From assembly GCA_034429745.1 (NCBI GenBank), contig DAOUFY010000043.1, positions 31,061-95,060 on the forward strand: DNA of 64,000 nt, written 5' to 3'. The position numbers and the translations under genes were made by a program. Positions 50,842 to 59,790 of the stretch are shown in pieces; the stretch's first letter is position 1, and each line of letters opens with the position of its first letter. Source of the DNA: JBAXBF01 sp034429745. GTDB taxonomy: Bacteria; Chloroflexota; Anaerolineae; Anaerolineales; DRKV01. The notes beneath the pieces were generated by a model. It searched no databases. It was not told the DNA's origin and saw only the letters and a list, made by a program, of their open reading frames with translations.

Positions 50842-50949
50842 AAGCTTTTCCTTTCATGCAAATGATGAGATGATGGTTATTATAGTCTTAGCTTCAGGTT
50901 TGTCAAGATGGCGGTAAAGGCAACAATGATATGGAGAATATAAGGTAAG

Positions 50950-52203
50950 ATGCAGCACGGGGACGATTATTCTCACTCAAGACGATTAAAATGGGGGTTA
51001 TTTTTTGTTTTACTTATAGTGATTTTAACCGCATGCAGCGGCATAATCATGACCAAAATGCCCGCGCGGGCAATTGATCAATCTACAACCCTTTTATCTA
51101 GCCCGGAAGTCCTAACAACTTCAACTGTAAAGGCTGAAAATATTTCTACGGCGTTGCCTCCTACTTCAAGCCCAACTGTAAATAAGAATAATATTGAGCT
51201 GATCGCCGGTACTCCCACTTTAAGCCTTGAAGCCTTAGCCACTAGCCAAGCCTTGCCTATGTACCAAGTGCTGACCCGCCTGAAAGAGCACGGTTATTTG
51301 ACGGTAATCAATGGTACTTACCATCGGCTCAATGATGCTACTGATACGGTCAGCTTGCCCTATGCAAGGAATGTAAATATAATTGATGGCTTTTACCCTC
51401 AAAATTTTGTGCTGCGGGCAAGTGTTAACTGGAACAAGCCTAACACGAAAGTTGTAGATAAAGATAATGCCGGTTGCGGCTTTGCTTTTCATGTTAATAC
51501 GGATGGCAATTATGAAGTAAAAATATCCCTTGATGGATTAGCTCTAGTTCGTCGTTTGGCTTATACTACCCAATATTCATATAAATCGTTTTTAGTAGCT
51601 CAAAAAGTTTATCGAGAATTTCAAGCCCAAGGAGAGGAAGAGGTATTATTGATTGTGCAGGAAAACCAAGTGGTTTTGGTGATTGACGGACATGAAATTC
51701 TCAATACGAAAGATGATCTTCTGACATCTGAAAATTATCGAGAAGGATTGCTCGCTTTTCTTATTGAAAATGGGGCGAATAAGGGAGAAGCAACATGCCG
51801 TTGGAGCAATTTGGAATTGTGGGAGTTTGAATCTTCGATATCAGAATCAGCTTCCACTGGGCTGACAGCGACACCTACGCCAATCCTAGATCCTGAAACA
51901 AGCTATCAGCGCGGGGTAGCACTGTATCAGCAAGGAAACTATGAAGCTGCATTGCAGCAATTTGATAGAGTAATCGAGCTTCAGCCGAAAGCGTATGTGG
52001 CTTATTATGCTCGCGCAGTAATTTTCCTCACCCGCGGTGAATATCCGCGCGCATTGGAGAATATCAATCAAGCTATTGCTCTCGCTCCCGATTTAGCTGT
52101 AGCGTATTACCGACGGGCACAGATCTACGAACGAGTGGGCGATCTTGTCAGTGCCGAAGCCGATTATAAAAAGGCTAAAGAATTAGGCTATCAAGGGGAT
52201 TGA
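50950..52203 (+). CDS. TPR lipoprotein
   Basis: 417 residues. Lipobox LTAC (about 24-27). The middle (about 100-290) is a beta-rich concanavalin/lectin-like module of unassigned family. The C-terminal 100 residues hold three TPRs (YQRGVALYQQGNYEAALQQFDRVIELQP, YYARAVIFLTRGEYPRALENINQAIALAP, YYRRAQIYERVGDLVSAEADYKKAKELG). TPRs mediate protein contacts, so it is likely an envelope scaffold. cutA follows 9 bp downstream. Confidence 0.8.
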   Translation: MQHGDDYSHSRRLKWGLFFVLLIVILTACSGIIMTKMPARAIDQSTTLLSSPEVLTTSTVKAENISTALPPTSSPTVNKNNIELIAGTPTLSLEALATSQALPMYQVLTRLKEHGYLTVINGTYHRLNDATDTVSLPYARNVNIIDGFYPQNFVLRASVNWNKPNTKVVDKDNAGCGFAFHVNTDGNYEVKISLDGLALVRRLAYTTQYSYKSFLVAQKVYREFQAQGEEEVLLIVQENQVVLVIDGHEILNTKDDLLTSENYREGLLAFLIENGANKGEATCRWSNLELWEFESSISESASTGLTATPTPILDPETSYQRGVALYQQGNYEAALQQFDRVIELQPKAYVAYYARAVIFLTRGEYPRALENINQAIALAPDLAVAYYRRAQIYERVGDLVSAEADYKKAKELGYQGD

Positions 52204-52212
52204 GTTAAAGAG

Positions 52213-52563
52213 ATGAGTGAGGTAGAAAACCAATCTTCAGCTATTGTGGTGCTGGTTACTGCACCAAGCCAAGAAGTTGCGCGCCAATTAGCCAAAACCC
52301 TGCTTGATAAGAAAATCATCGCCTGTGCAAATCTTTTTCCTGTCTCTTCTTTATATCGCTGGGAAGGGAAAATCTGTGAGGATGATGAGATTTGCCTTGT
52401 GTTGAAAACGAAAGCTGACCTTTTTCACTCAGAGCTAGTGCCAGCTATTCAAGCTATTCATCCCTATCAAGTGCCGGAGATTATTGCTCTGCCATTGACG
52501 ATGGGGGCAGCTTCTTATTTAGCTTGGATTGACGAGTCCTGTTCCAGGGATGCAGAAAGCTAA
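52213..52563 (+). CDS. cutA: CutA1 divalent-cation tolerance protein
   Basis: 116 residues with the trimeric ferredoxin-like CutA fold. Motifs VLVTAPSQEVARQLAKTLLDKKIIACANLFP, YRWEGKICEDDEICLVLKT and HPYQVPEIIALPL are diagnostic. Copper binding by CutA is debated; the gene is near-universal. It sits between two lipoprotein-type genes and is close to a WD40 gene; operon structure is likely but not shown. Confidence 0.95.
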   Translation: MSEVENQSSAIVVLVTAPSQEVARQLAKTLLDKKIIACANLFPVSSLYRWEGKICEDDEICLVLKTKADLFHSELVPAIQAIHPYQVPEIIALPLTMGAASYLAWIDESCSRDAES

Positions 52564-52582
52564 AGGCTGATCAGAAAGCTGC

Positions 52583-53617
52583 ATGCTTGCTTATACTCCC
52601 CTTTTTCTTTTCATTCTATTATTGTCTTTTCCCCATACTTTCCCTCAAGAATGCAATCGGCTGAGAGGCAATTGTTCGGTTCAATATTGTGCTACACAAA
52701 CACCCACCCCTAGTCTGCAAGAAAGTCATCGTCTTGAGACTGGTTTTAATAAGTTGAATGATGTTGCCATCTCTTCCCAGGAGAATGTATTGGCTGTTGC
52801 CGGGGATGAGGGGCTCATATTGTATTCCCTTAACACTAATAGCCTTGTGTGGAAAAATATTGAGCGATATCCGATCAATGACATTGATTTTTCACCACAA
52901 GGCAATTGGTTGGCAAGCGCGGCTGATGATGGTTTGGTAACAATTTGGGATATTAAACAAGGCAAGCGGTTGCGCGTGATCAGCGGTTTGCCACAATGGG
53001 CAACAAGCGTGGCGTTTTCTCCAAAGGGAGATTATTTAGCAGCCGGCAGTTATAAAACAATAATGATTTGGAAGACAGATACCTGGCAACCTGCTGCTGA
53101 AATGCATGCTCATCAAGGCTATATTTGGGGTTTGGATTTCGCTTGTTATGAAAGCGATGAAGATTGCTTCCTCGCTTCAACTTCGACAGATCAAACTGTT
53201 AATATTTGGCAAGTGGCTTCCCCCAAGGATGAGAAAGAAAAAATTAGCGTGGATTTAAAACAAACCTTGCGAGCTTCAACTTATTGGGTGCGAAGTGCGG
53301 CCTTTTCTCCTCAGCATAAGGTGATTGCCGCTGCTTCTGCTGACGGGTCAGTCTATGTATGGAATGTTCAAACCGGCAAACTGCTGTCATTGTTGAAGGG
53401 CAGTTCAAGCTATATCTGGAGAGTAACTTTTTCAGCGCGTGGAGATACAATCATTTCCGCTGCTGAGGTTGGCGCAGTAACATTATGGGACTGGCGAAAA
53501 GGTAGCCAAAGCTCTTCCATACAAGAAAAAGAGGCAGTAGTTGCTGTGGATTCGACCCAAAAAGGTTTGCTGGTACTCGGTTTGCGATCCGGAACGGTTG
53601 TTTTATTAAATCAATAA
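52583..53617 (+). CDS. Exported WD40-repeat protein
   Basis: 344 residues. A short hydrophobic N-terminus (MLAYTPLFLFILLLSFPHTF) serves as signal peptide, then a Thr/Pro linker (TQTPTPS) and about six WD40 blades, e.g. INDIDFSPQGNWLASAADDGLVTIWDIKQGK and ATSVAFSPKGDYLAAGSYKTIMIWKTD. Propellers of this kind bind proteins or peptidoglycan. Upstream gap is 19 bp from cutA, so co-transcribed. Confidence 0.85.
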   Translation: MLAYTPLFLFILLLSFPHTFPQECNRLRGNCSVQYCATQTPTPSLQESHRLETGFNKLNDVAISSQENVLAVAGDEGLILYSLNTNSLVWKNIERYPINDIDFSPQGNWLASAADDGLVTIWDIKQGKRLRVISGLPQWATSVAFSPKGDYLAAGSYKTIMIWKTDTWQPAAEMHAHQGYIWGLDFACYESDEDCFLASTSTDQTVNIWQVASPKDEKEKISVDLKQTLRASTYWVRSAAFSPQHKVIAAASADGSVYVWNVQTGKLLSLLKGSSSYIWRVTFSARGDTIISAAEVGAVTLWDWRKGSQSSSIQEKEAVVAVDSTQKGLLVLGLRSGTVVLLNQ

Positions 53618-53633
53618 TGCTATACTGATATAA

Positions 53634-53674
53634 AAGGGGTATCCGAAGCTCAATACAAGCTTCGGATACCCCTT
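53634..53674. terminator. Bidirectional terminator
   Basis: AAGGGGTATCCGAAGCT (53634-53650) and its 17-bp perfect complement (53658-53674) enclose a 7-base loop between two convergent genes. On the minus strand it is followed by TTATATC (U-rich), so it mainly ends the repeat-protein gene. Confidence 0.88.
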
Positions 53675-53725
53675 GAAAATTTGCTGCAAAACTCTGTGGG
53701 ATGTGAGAAAAATATAACTTACGGC

Positions 53726-55468
53726 TTAGGGTGTTGTATTATTATAGAACCAGTTATAAGCGTAATAACCAGACGTAGGACTTTCAAGCCGAATAGCTAT
53801 TTGATAAGAACCGTATAAGCTGGGCGGAATATTAAAAGTGGCACTGAAACTTCCCCCAGCACCTGAATTGACTGTTCCAACTAAAATGCCGCCGATACCT
53901 TGCGTGCCAATGGGTCCCATGCGCACATTAAAGGTGTCGTTGGCAGGGAAATTGTTGGTAAGAATGGTTACTGAGCTGTCTCTGACTACACTTGTGATCG
54001 TAAAGGTTGGAATACCACTGTATGGTGGATTAGGTCCCCAACCGCTGTTGTAAAAGGAAGTACTGGCTGTTAATTCTCCGGTAATTGTATTGACTAGCCA
54101 GATTAATATTTCATTGGCACCTCGCAGCTGTGATGGAATGTTAAACGTAGCGGTGAAGGAGCCGCCTGGTCCTGTATTGAGGGTGCCGGCTGTAAACCCG
54201 CTTTGATAGTAAGTTCCTGGATATCCCATGATGACGTTATACGTAGTGGATGGCGGAAAATTATATGCTTGCAAGGTCGCTGATGTATCGCGAACGACAT
54301 TGGTTACAGTAATGGTGGGGTTGTATGGTCCCGGAGGATAAGGGGTTGGATAAGGGCTGATCCCTTGATTGGTGAAGGTATTGTAGGCGGCAATGCCGCT
54401 AGAAGTGCTTTCTAACCGCAGATCAATTTGCCGGTAACCGCGCAAGTTGGCTGGTATGTAGAAAGTCAGCACTAAAATCCCGCCGCTGCTGGAATTGACT
54501 GTATCAACCAATGTGCCGCCAATGCCTTGAGTCCCAGCAGGTCCCATACGAACATTAAAGGTTTGATTAGCTGGCAGATTAGCGGTTTGAATAGTTACCG
54601 ATTGATCGGGTACAACACTAAGAATGGAAAAGGAAAAAGACCCATAAGGCGGGTAAGGAGGATAGGGCGGGTATGGAGGATAAACCTGACCACTGTTGGT
54701 GTTGTAGAACCAATCGTAGGCATAGTAACCGCCAGTTGTAGCCTCACAACGAATTGCGATTTGATAAGAACCGCGTAAACTTGCTGGGATAGGAATAGTT
54801 ACAATTTGACTGCCACCTGCCCCTGAGTAGAATGATCCAGCTAATATGCCGTTGATGCCCATACTGCCGATAGGACCCATGCGTACATTGAAAGTTCGGT
54901 TTGCTGGAAAATTATTTGTCGTGAAGGTAACCGACGTATCTTGAACGACACTGAGAATCGAGATGGTTGGGGTTACGGGCTGCGGATAGTAAGGATAGCC
55001 GGGCGAATAAGGGGGGTAAGGTGAATAAGGAGGATAGTAGGGGTTGTAAGGAGGATAAGGAGTGGGATAAACGGGTGGGTAATAGGGATAATAGGGAGAG
55101 GCGGTATTATTATAAAACCAATTGGTGCTGTACAAGCCGGAGATTGTACTTTGCAGACGAATGTCAATTTGATAGGCATTTCTTAAGGAAGGTGGTATAT
55201 TAAATGTCAGCGTTAGCTGTCCACCTGCTCCGCTATTAAAAGTGCCTACTAAAGCTCCCCCAACGCCACCGGTACCGTAATTGCCCATAGTAACCTGAAT
55301 GTTGTCGTTGGGAGATAGCGCGGTTGTCCAAATGGTTACTGATTGTCCTGGCACGACATCCACAATGGAAAATGATGGGGTTATATATCCGCCTTGAGCT
55401 GCTGCCGGTGAGATAACCGAGCTAAAGAGAAAAGGCAGAAAAAGAAGCCATACAAGTTTTCGTTTCAT
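53726..55468 (-). CDS. Secreted five-repeat protein with Pro/Tyr linkers
   Basis: 580 residues from ATG 55468 (SD GGAG upstream; an in-frame ATG at 55501 is rejected). After a signal peptide come five homologous repeats of about 85-90 residues. Each has a conserved core VV.D.SVT...NFPAN.TFNVRMGP.G..GI.G.L.GT.NSGAGG.....FNIP.SLRG.YQI.IRLES...GYYAYNWFYNN. They are joined by linkers made of PPY/YPP units (for example PPYPPYPPYPPYG). The repeats look like Ig-like or carbohydrate-binding beta sandwiches; the family is not recognised. Likely a cell-surface or sheath protein. Confidence 0.8.
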   Translation of the reverse strand: MKRKLVWLLFLPFLFSSVISPAAAQGGYITPSFSIVDVVPGQSVTIWTTALSPNDNIQVTMGNYGTGGVGGALVGTFNSGAGGQLTLTFNIPPSLRNAYQIDIRLQSTISGLYSTNWFYNNTASPYYPYYPPVYPTPYPPYNPYYPPYSPYPPYSPGYPYYPQPVTPTISILSVVQDTSVTFTTNNFPANRTFNVRMGPIGSMGINGILAGSFYSGAGGSQIVTIPIPASLRGSYQIAIRCEATTGGYYAYDWFYNTNSGQVYPPYPPYPPYPPYGSFSFSILSVVPDQSVTIQTANLPANQTFNVRMGPAGTQGIGGTLVDTVNSSSGGILVLTFYIPANLRGYRQIDLRLESTSSGIAAYNTFTNQGISPYPTPYPPGPYNPTITVTNVVRDTSATLQAYNFPPSTTYNVIMGYPGTYYQSGFTAGTLNTGPGGSFTATFNIPSQLRGANEILIWLVNTITGELTASTSFYNSGWGPNPPYSGIPTFTITSVVRDSSVTILTNNFPANDTFNVRMGPIGTQGIGGILVGTVNSGAGGSFSATFNIPPSLYGSYQIAIRLESPTSGYYAYNWFYNNTTP

Positions 55469-55673
55469 ATTATCCACTCCTATCAATAGGGCTGTATCCA
55501 AAGTTGCAAGGATTATTCCTGTTCATCGTTGCTTGGATGAAATTAATGCTATTGATTCACAGCATAGTGTATCATACCCTATGGTATCGTAAATAAAGCC
55601 TCTCTAAAACCTTGATAAAGCTAACATAAAACTGCGCATAGAGATGGCTATTACACCATCAAGATGTGCTATG

Positions 55674-56792
55674 TTATATCCCTAGTTCTGTTTTTATGCG
55701 AATGAAATGCAAGACATCTTCTCTAGATAGAATGCCGACAATTTGTCCATTTTCAATGACTGGCACCCGTGAAATGCCGGCTCGATCCATGAGGTGCAAG
55801 GCGGTTAGCAGTTGAGTGGAAGGTGATACAGTGATCATTCGTTCCAAAGGGACGGCAACACTTTTTACACTGGTATATTGCCATTGATGCTGAGGTATCT
55901 TGGAAATATCCTGCAAAGTGAGGCACCCTTGCAGTGTGCCTTCCGGCTCGGTAACACAGAAATAGGAACGTCCGCCATTGAGCACATAGTCATCAACGAC
56001 TTGACGAAGTGTGAGCAGAGCAGAAATTTGAGGATGTTCACGCTGCATTACTTGCCCTACGGTTACATTCTTAAGGGCGAGCTGCAAGTTGGATTCTGCT
56101 TGGGTACTGGTAGCTGCTTGTTCTAGAAACCAGCCGATAAAAACCATCCACAATCCATTAAAAAGATTGTTTTGAAAAATCTGCAAGATGCCTAGGGCTA
56201 TGAATCCAAAAGCGACGAACTGCCCAATACCGCTGGCAATTTGAGTAGCTTGATATTTGTTTTGTTTTAACTTCCAGATTATTGCTCGCAGCACTCTTCC
56301 GCCATCAAGAGGAAACCCTGGGATTAAGTTAAAGATAGCTAGCACAGCGTTAATTCGCATCAAGTAGGAGCTGGGGGCAGCTAAGTAGGGGATGTGTTGG
56401 TCGAGTAGCCAAAAAATGCCAAAAATACCACTTAAACACAAGCTGGTTAAAGGACCTGCGATAGCGATCCAAAAATCAGCTTCGGGTGTGTGGGGTTCTT
56501 CTTCGATTTGAGCTACACCTCCAAAGATAAACAGTGTGATGCTGCGGACAGAAATTTGGTTTCGCAAAGCGACCCATGAATGCCCCAATTCATGCAACAG
56601 CACCGAGCCAAAGAATAATAAGCTCGTTACAGCTCCGATGACGATGTTCATTGAAAGATTCAACTGCGGATATTCTTGCGGAAAATATCCTATGCCCAAT
56701 GAATAGGTGATCAGGATGAAAATCAGCAGCCAACTATAATGAATATTTATGGGTATGCCCCATATTTCACCAATTGTTATACTTGCTTTCAT
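55674..56792 (-). CDS. Site-2 protease (M50) with tandem CBS domains
   Basis: 372 residues. Rhomboid-unrelated intramembrane metalloprotease: HELGH at 67-71 (LLHELGHSWVAL) and the third zinc ligand in NLIPGFPLDGGRVLRAI (Asp163). About six TMs through residue 220. The C-terminal region (about 235-368) is a pair of CBS domains with FCVTEPEGTLQG and VPVIENGQIVGILSREDV. Such SpoIVFB-type enzymes cleave membrane anti-sigma factors or pro-proteins; CBS binds adenosine nucleotides, so activity may be energy-regulated. Its substrate is unknown. Confidence 0.94.
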   Translation of the reverse strand: MKASITIGEIWGIPINIHYSWLLIFILITYSLGIGYFPQEYPQLNLSMNIVIGAVTSLLFFGSVLLHELGHSWVALRNQISVRSITLFIFGGVAQIEEEPHTPEADFWIAIAGPLTSLCLSGIFGIFWLLDQHIPYLAAPSSYLMRINAVLAIFNLIPGFPLDGGRVLRAIIWKLKQNKYQATQIASGIGQFVAFGFIALGILQIFQNNLFNGLWMVFIGWFLEQAATSTQAESNLQLALKNVTVGQVMQREHPQISALLTLRQVVDDYVLNGGRSYFCVTEPEGTLQGCLTLQDISKIPQHQWQYTSVKSVAVPLERMITVSPSTQLLTALHLMDRAGISRVPVIENGQIVGILSREDVLHFIRIKTELGI

Positions 56793-56821
56793 TGAGTATC
56801 CTCTGCTGTTATGGTTTGCAA

Positions 56822-57685
56822 TTAAGAAATTGGAAAATAGGCAATGCCGGCTGTTCCTGGCCCGCTATGCACGCCTAAGGCGGGTGAAAGTTCGCTGATA
56901 AGAGATTCCACGCAGACCACTCGTTCTTCGATTAAACTTTTAATTTTATATACTTCTTCTTCTGCAGCTGCATGAACGTAGGCGATTTTAATTTTGCCCA
57001 TTTTACCGACGCGTGATTCGATAAAATTCGCCATAGCCTTATAAGCTCGCTGACGGCTTATGGCTGTGCCTAAAGCAACAATTTCGCCGTTCTCCATACT
57101 GATAAGAGGTTTAATATTCAACAGCGATGCCACCAAATGTTTTGCACGCCCGATCCGTCCGCCCATGTATAGATACTTCAGGGTATCTGCGGTTTGAATC
57201 ATCTTGGTTTTGGGGATCATCTCGTGAATCAACTGGATGATTTGGCTCATTGAACTGCCCATTAGGGCTGCTCTAGCTGCCTCAACTGCCATCCATCCCT
57301 GGCACATAGCCACATTCAGACAGTCAATAACCTCAATTTGAATCTTTGGAAAACTTTCAGTGATCATGGATTTAGCCGCTAAGGCAGCTTGGTAAGCACC
57401 ACTGCCTTTAGATGACATGTGAATGCTGATAATATCTTTAATCCCTTGTTGAATAAGGTGAGTATATTTTTTATAGTAATCTCCAGGCCCAGGGCTAGCG
57501 GTTTGAGGAAGTTCGGTAGCGGTTTTCATCCAAGAATAAAATTCATCGCGTTGGATGGTTACTAAATCGCGCAATACTTCACTGCCGCGATGAATATAAT
57601 ATGGTACCCAATGGATGTTCAATTCCCCAATCAATGGTTCTGGAATACTGGCAATACTATCGGTTACAATAGCTACGTTTGACAA
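56822..57685 (-). CDS. DegV-family fatty-acid-binding protein
   Basis: 287 residues. Family signatures: VTDSIASIPEPLI at the start, the ligand loop ELPQTASPGPGDYY, ISIHMSSKGSGAYQAA, and the C-terminal HSGPGTAGIAYF. DegV/FakB proteins hold a fatty acid for the FakA kinase in phospholipid metabolism. fakA is not adjacent here. It lies 30 bp downstream-strand of the M50 gene and is probably in the same transcript. The DnaA-box region follows its 5' side. Confidence 0.9.
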   Translation of the reverse strand: MSNVAIVTDSIASIPEPLIGELNIHWVPYYIHRGSEVLRDLVTIQRDEFYSWMKTATELPQTASPGPGDYYKKYTHLIQQGIKDIISIHMSSKGSGAYQAALAAKSMITESFPKIQIEVIDCLNVAMCQGWMAVEAARAALMGSSMSQIIQLIHEMIPKTKMIQTADTLKYLYMGGRIGRAKHLVASLLNIKPLISMENGEIVALGTAISRQRAYKAMANFIESRVGKMGKIKIAYVHAAAEEEVYKIKSLIEERVVCVESLISELSPALGVHSGPGTAGIAYFPIS

Positions 57686-57895
57686 AAATTAGCCCCTTTA
57701 AGTTGTATTTTATGAATAGTTTACCATATTTCATGAATAGTTGCATGAGTAATTTGGACAAGAACACCCTTAACAATTAAACGTATAAATATACAGTAAA
57801 TAAGAGCTTGTGTTATCTATGAATGCCAATATATAGCTAAACGAATCTCATTGAATGGCTATATATGTGCAGCTGTGAGTAAAATTATAAGAAAA

Positions 57896-57935
57896 TGTGG
57901 ATAAATGGCATAAAATTGTGGATAACTGTGGATAA
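57896..57935 (+). other. Three perfect, phased DnaA boxes (candidate origin element)
   Basis: TGTGGATAA, the complement of the consensus DnaA box TTATCCACA, occurs at 57896-57904, 57917-57925 and 57927-57935, all in one orientation. The 5' ends are 21 and 10 bases apart, close to two and one helical turns. The 210 bases on the left (57686-57895) are AT-rich and hold no gene. DnaA binding and origin or regulatory function are inferred. Confidence 0.6.
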
Positions 57936-57961
57936 AAACGCGGCAAAACCTTGCCACCTGA

Positions 57962-58867
57962 TTAATTTTGCAATAAAACATACACTGCACCCATTAATAA
58001 AAAGGCGGCAACGATGTTGTTGCTCCATAAAAGGTATGCTAAGGGACGTCTTTTTTCTGTTCGGTAAAGGGTTATGGCGAGTAACCACGTTGCAATACTC
58101 ATGCCTAAGTTGAGAAAAGGCAGCAACCATAGTTTCGCGATTATGCCAACCTTTTCGTGCAGGTGAGAAAACGTTGACCATGCTGGACCGGTGATCATCC
58201 AAATCACGCTGAAGAATAATAAATTAAGTAGAAGAATCGCTATCAAATAGATTCTTATTCCTTTTGCCTGTAAAATGCCTTTGGGGAGTAGGCTGGGCTG
58301 TATGGAACGATAAGGAATAGGGTTTAATGAGCCGTATTCAGTTAGCCGTAAAAATAGCTGAATAAAGTTAAAAGCTTGTTGAGGAGAAATGGCATAAACG
58401 CGTTCTGCTGTTGCAATTAACACAATAGGGCTGCCGCGGCTAGCCATAAACTCTACCGGAATCTCTGCCTCATCACCGCTGGGCAAAATCCGTTTACCGA
58501 ATCCTAAAAGTGAACCGTGCAATTGAAAGCGCGGCCGAACAAGACGGGCTGGATCATCTTCTTCCAACCGCACCCATAAAATGCTGTTCATGGGTAAATC
58601 TACTTGCCTTGCACCCCACTGCAAGCGCACCCCATCTCTTTCGAGAATGTAGCGGCTGCGAGCTAAAGAACGCATATGAATAATAAGCCAGGGCAGAGGC
58701 AAGGGAGCAATGAGGGCGAATACTAAATGCAATATAATGTTCGCCTCCAACGGTGCAAAGGCGATATAGAGTAAATTGATCAGATTGATCGCTGTAATAA
58801 CGCTGATGAGCGCAGCTAAATAGAGGTAGCCCGCCAATCGCGGCGGGCTAAATTCATATTCTTCCAA
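57962..58867 (-). CDS. Membrane protein with bacterial PH-like domain
   Basis: 301 residues. Two N-terminal TMs (about 10-60) are followed by a cytoplasmic module (about 75-180: RDGVRLQWGARQVDLPMNSILWVRLEEDD...YAISPQQAFNFIQLF) that looks like a bacterial pleckstrin-homology (bPH/DUF304-type) fold, then three C-terminal TMs. No catalytic motif. Its gene end abuts the DnaA-box cluster. A 14-bp gap separates it from the SIMPL gene, on the same strand, so they are likely one operon. Confidence 0.7.
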   Translation of the reverse strand: MEEYEFSPPRLAGYLYLAALISVITAINLINLLYIAFAPLEANIILHLVFALIAPLPLPWLIIHMRSLARSRYILERDGVRLQWGARQVDLPMNSILWVRLEEDDPARLVRPRFQLHGSLLGFGKRILPSGDEAEIPVEFMASRGSPIVLIATAERVYAISPQQAFNFIQLFLRLTEYGSLNPIPYRSIQPSLLPKGILQAKGIRIYLIAILLLNLLFFSVIWMITGPAWSTFSHLHEKVGIIAKLWLLPFLNLGMSIATWLLAITLYRTEKRRPLAYLLWSNNIVAAFLLMGAVYVLLQN

Positions 58868-58881
58868 AATGTTCTCCTAGT

Positions 58882-59625
58882 TTACCCTCCAATGAGGAAA
58901 ACTACGGTAACCGTTGCTGTAATCTCGGTCTGACCGCCGGAGATTGGTACTTTGGCGTCAGCTGGTGCAGCTGCTTGAAGCATGCCTCTTCCATACATCG
59001 TAGGGATGTTTTCTCCTATGACTTGCACCGAATACACGGGTCCTAGTTTCACGTTGCTGGCTTTTGCCACGACCTCAGCTTTTACGCGGGCATCTTGGAT
59101 GGCATTTTCCAAGGCTTTTTGAAACGCGCTGGTTTTATCGGCTACATCGAACTGAATGCTGTGAATGTTGTTGGCGCCGGCTTTGATTACAGAATCAAGG
59201 ATTTCGCCAATTTTCTCCAGATTTCTTACCTTAACATAAACCGTGTTTTCTACTACATAAGTTGTTTCGGTTGGCTTTCCTTCTGCATCATATTGCTGGC
59301 GTGGATAGACGGTGAAGTTGGCCGTTTGAATATCTTTGTCGTCAATACCGGCTTGTTTCAGTCTTTCTAACACCTGCTTAGCTTGGGAAGTGTTGGCAGC
59401 CACTGCTTTGGAGGCTTCTTTGTCTTCGCTTTGGACACCTATAGCAATGGAGGCTGTATCTACATCCAAGGTTACTGACCCTTCGCCGGTGACGGTGATG
59501 GTGCGTTGAGGCGGTTCTTCTGCAGCTGGCGCGGCGGCAGAGATGTTATCCGTCAGACAGATCGTCATGCCTAAAACGAGGGCGCTGACAATGGCAGCGG
59601 TTATTATCTTATGCTTTGCTTGCAT
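58882..59625 (-). CDS. SIMPL (DUF541) secreted protein
   Basis: 247 residues. Signal peptide to about residue 31. The DUF541/SIMPL signature RTITVTGEGSVTLDVDTASIAIGVQSEDKEASKA opens the mature protein; later VVENTVYVKVRNLEKIGEILDSVIKAGANNI and the closing ITATVTVVFLIGG are typical. Members form oligomeric shells in other bacteria; their biological role is poorly known. The start has a good SD (aaggagaaa). Confidence 0.92.
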   Translation of the reverse strand: MQAKHKIITAAIVSALVLGMTICLTDNISAAAPAAEEPPQRTITVTGEGSVTLDVDTASIAIGVQSEDKEASKAVAANTSQAKQVLERLKQAGIDDKDIQTANFTVYPRQQYDAEGKPTETTYVVENTVYVKVRNLEKIGEILDSVIKAGANNIHSIQFDVADKTSAFQKALENAIQDARVKAEVVAKASNVKLGPVYSVQVIGENIPTMYGRGMLQAAAPADAKVPISGGQTEITATVTVVFLIGG

Positions 59626-59790
59626 TTTTTTCTCCTTTTTGTTTATTAAGTAATATACCGTAAGATATTATTTTGCTTATTTGCTTATTACGTTGATTCT
59701 ACCTTAATCCTTGAGTTGATGGGTGCTTCTTTTTTGCTTTTGCTGCATTTATTCAGACTAATGGATTATAATGAGGTGCAGGGTGAGTGT

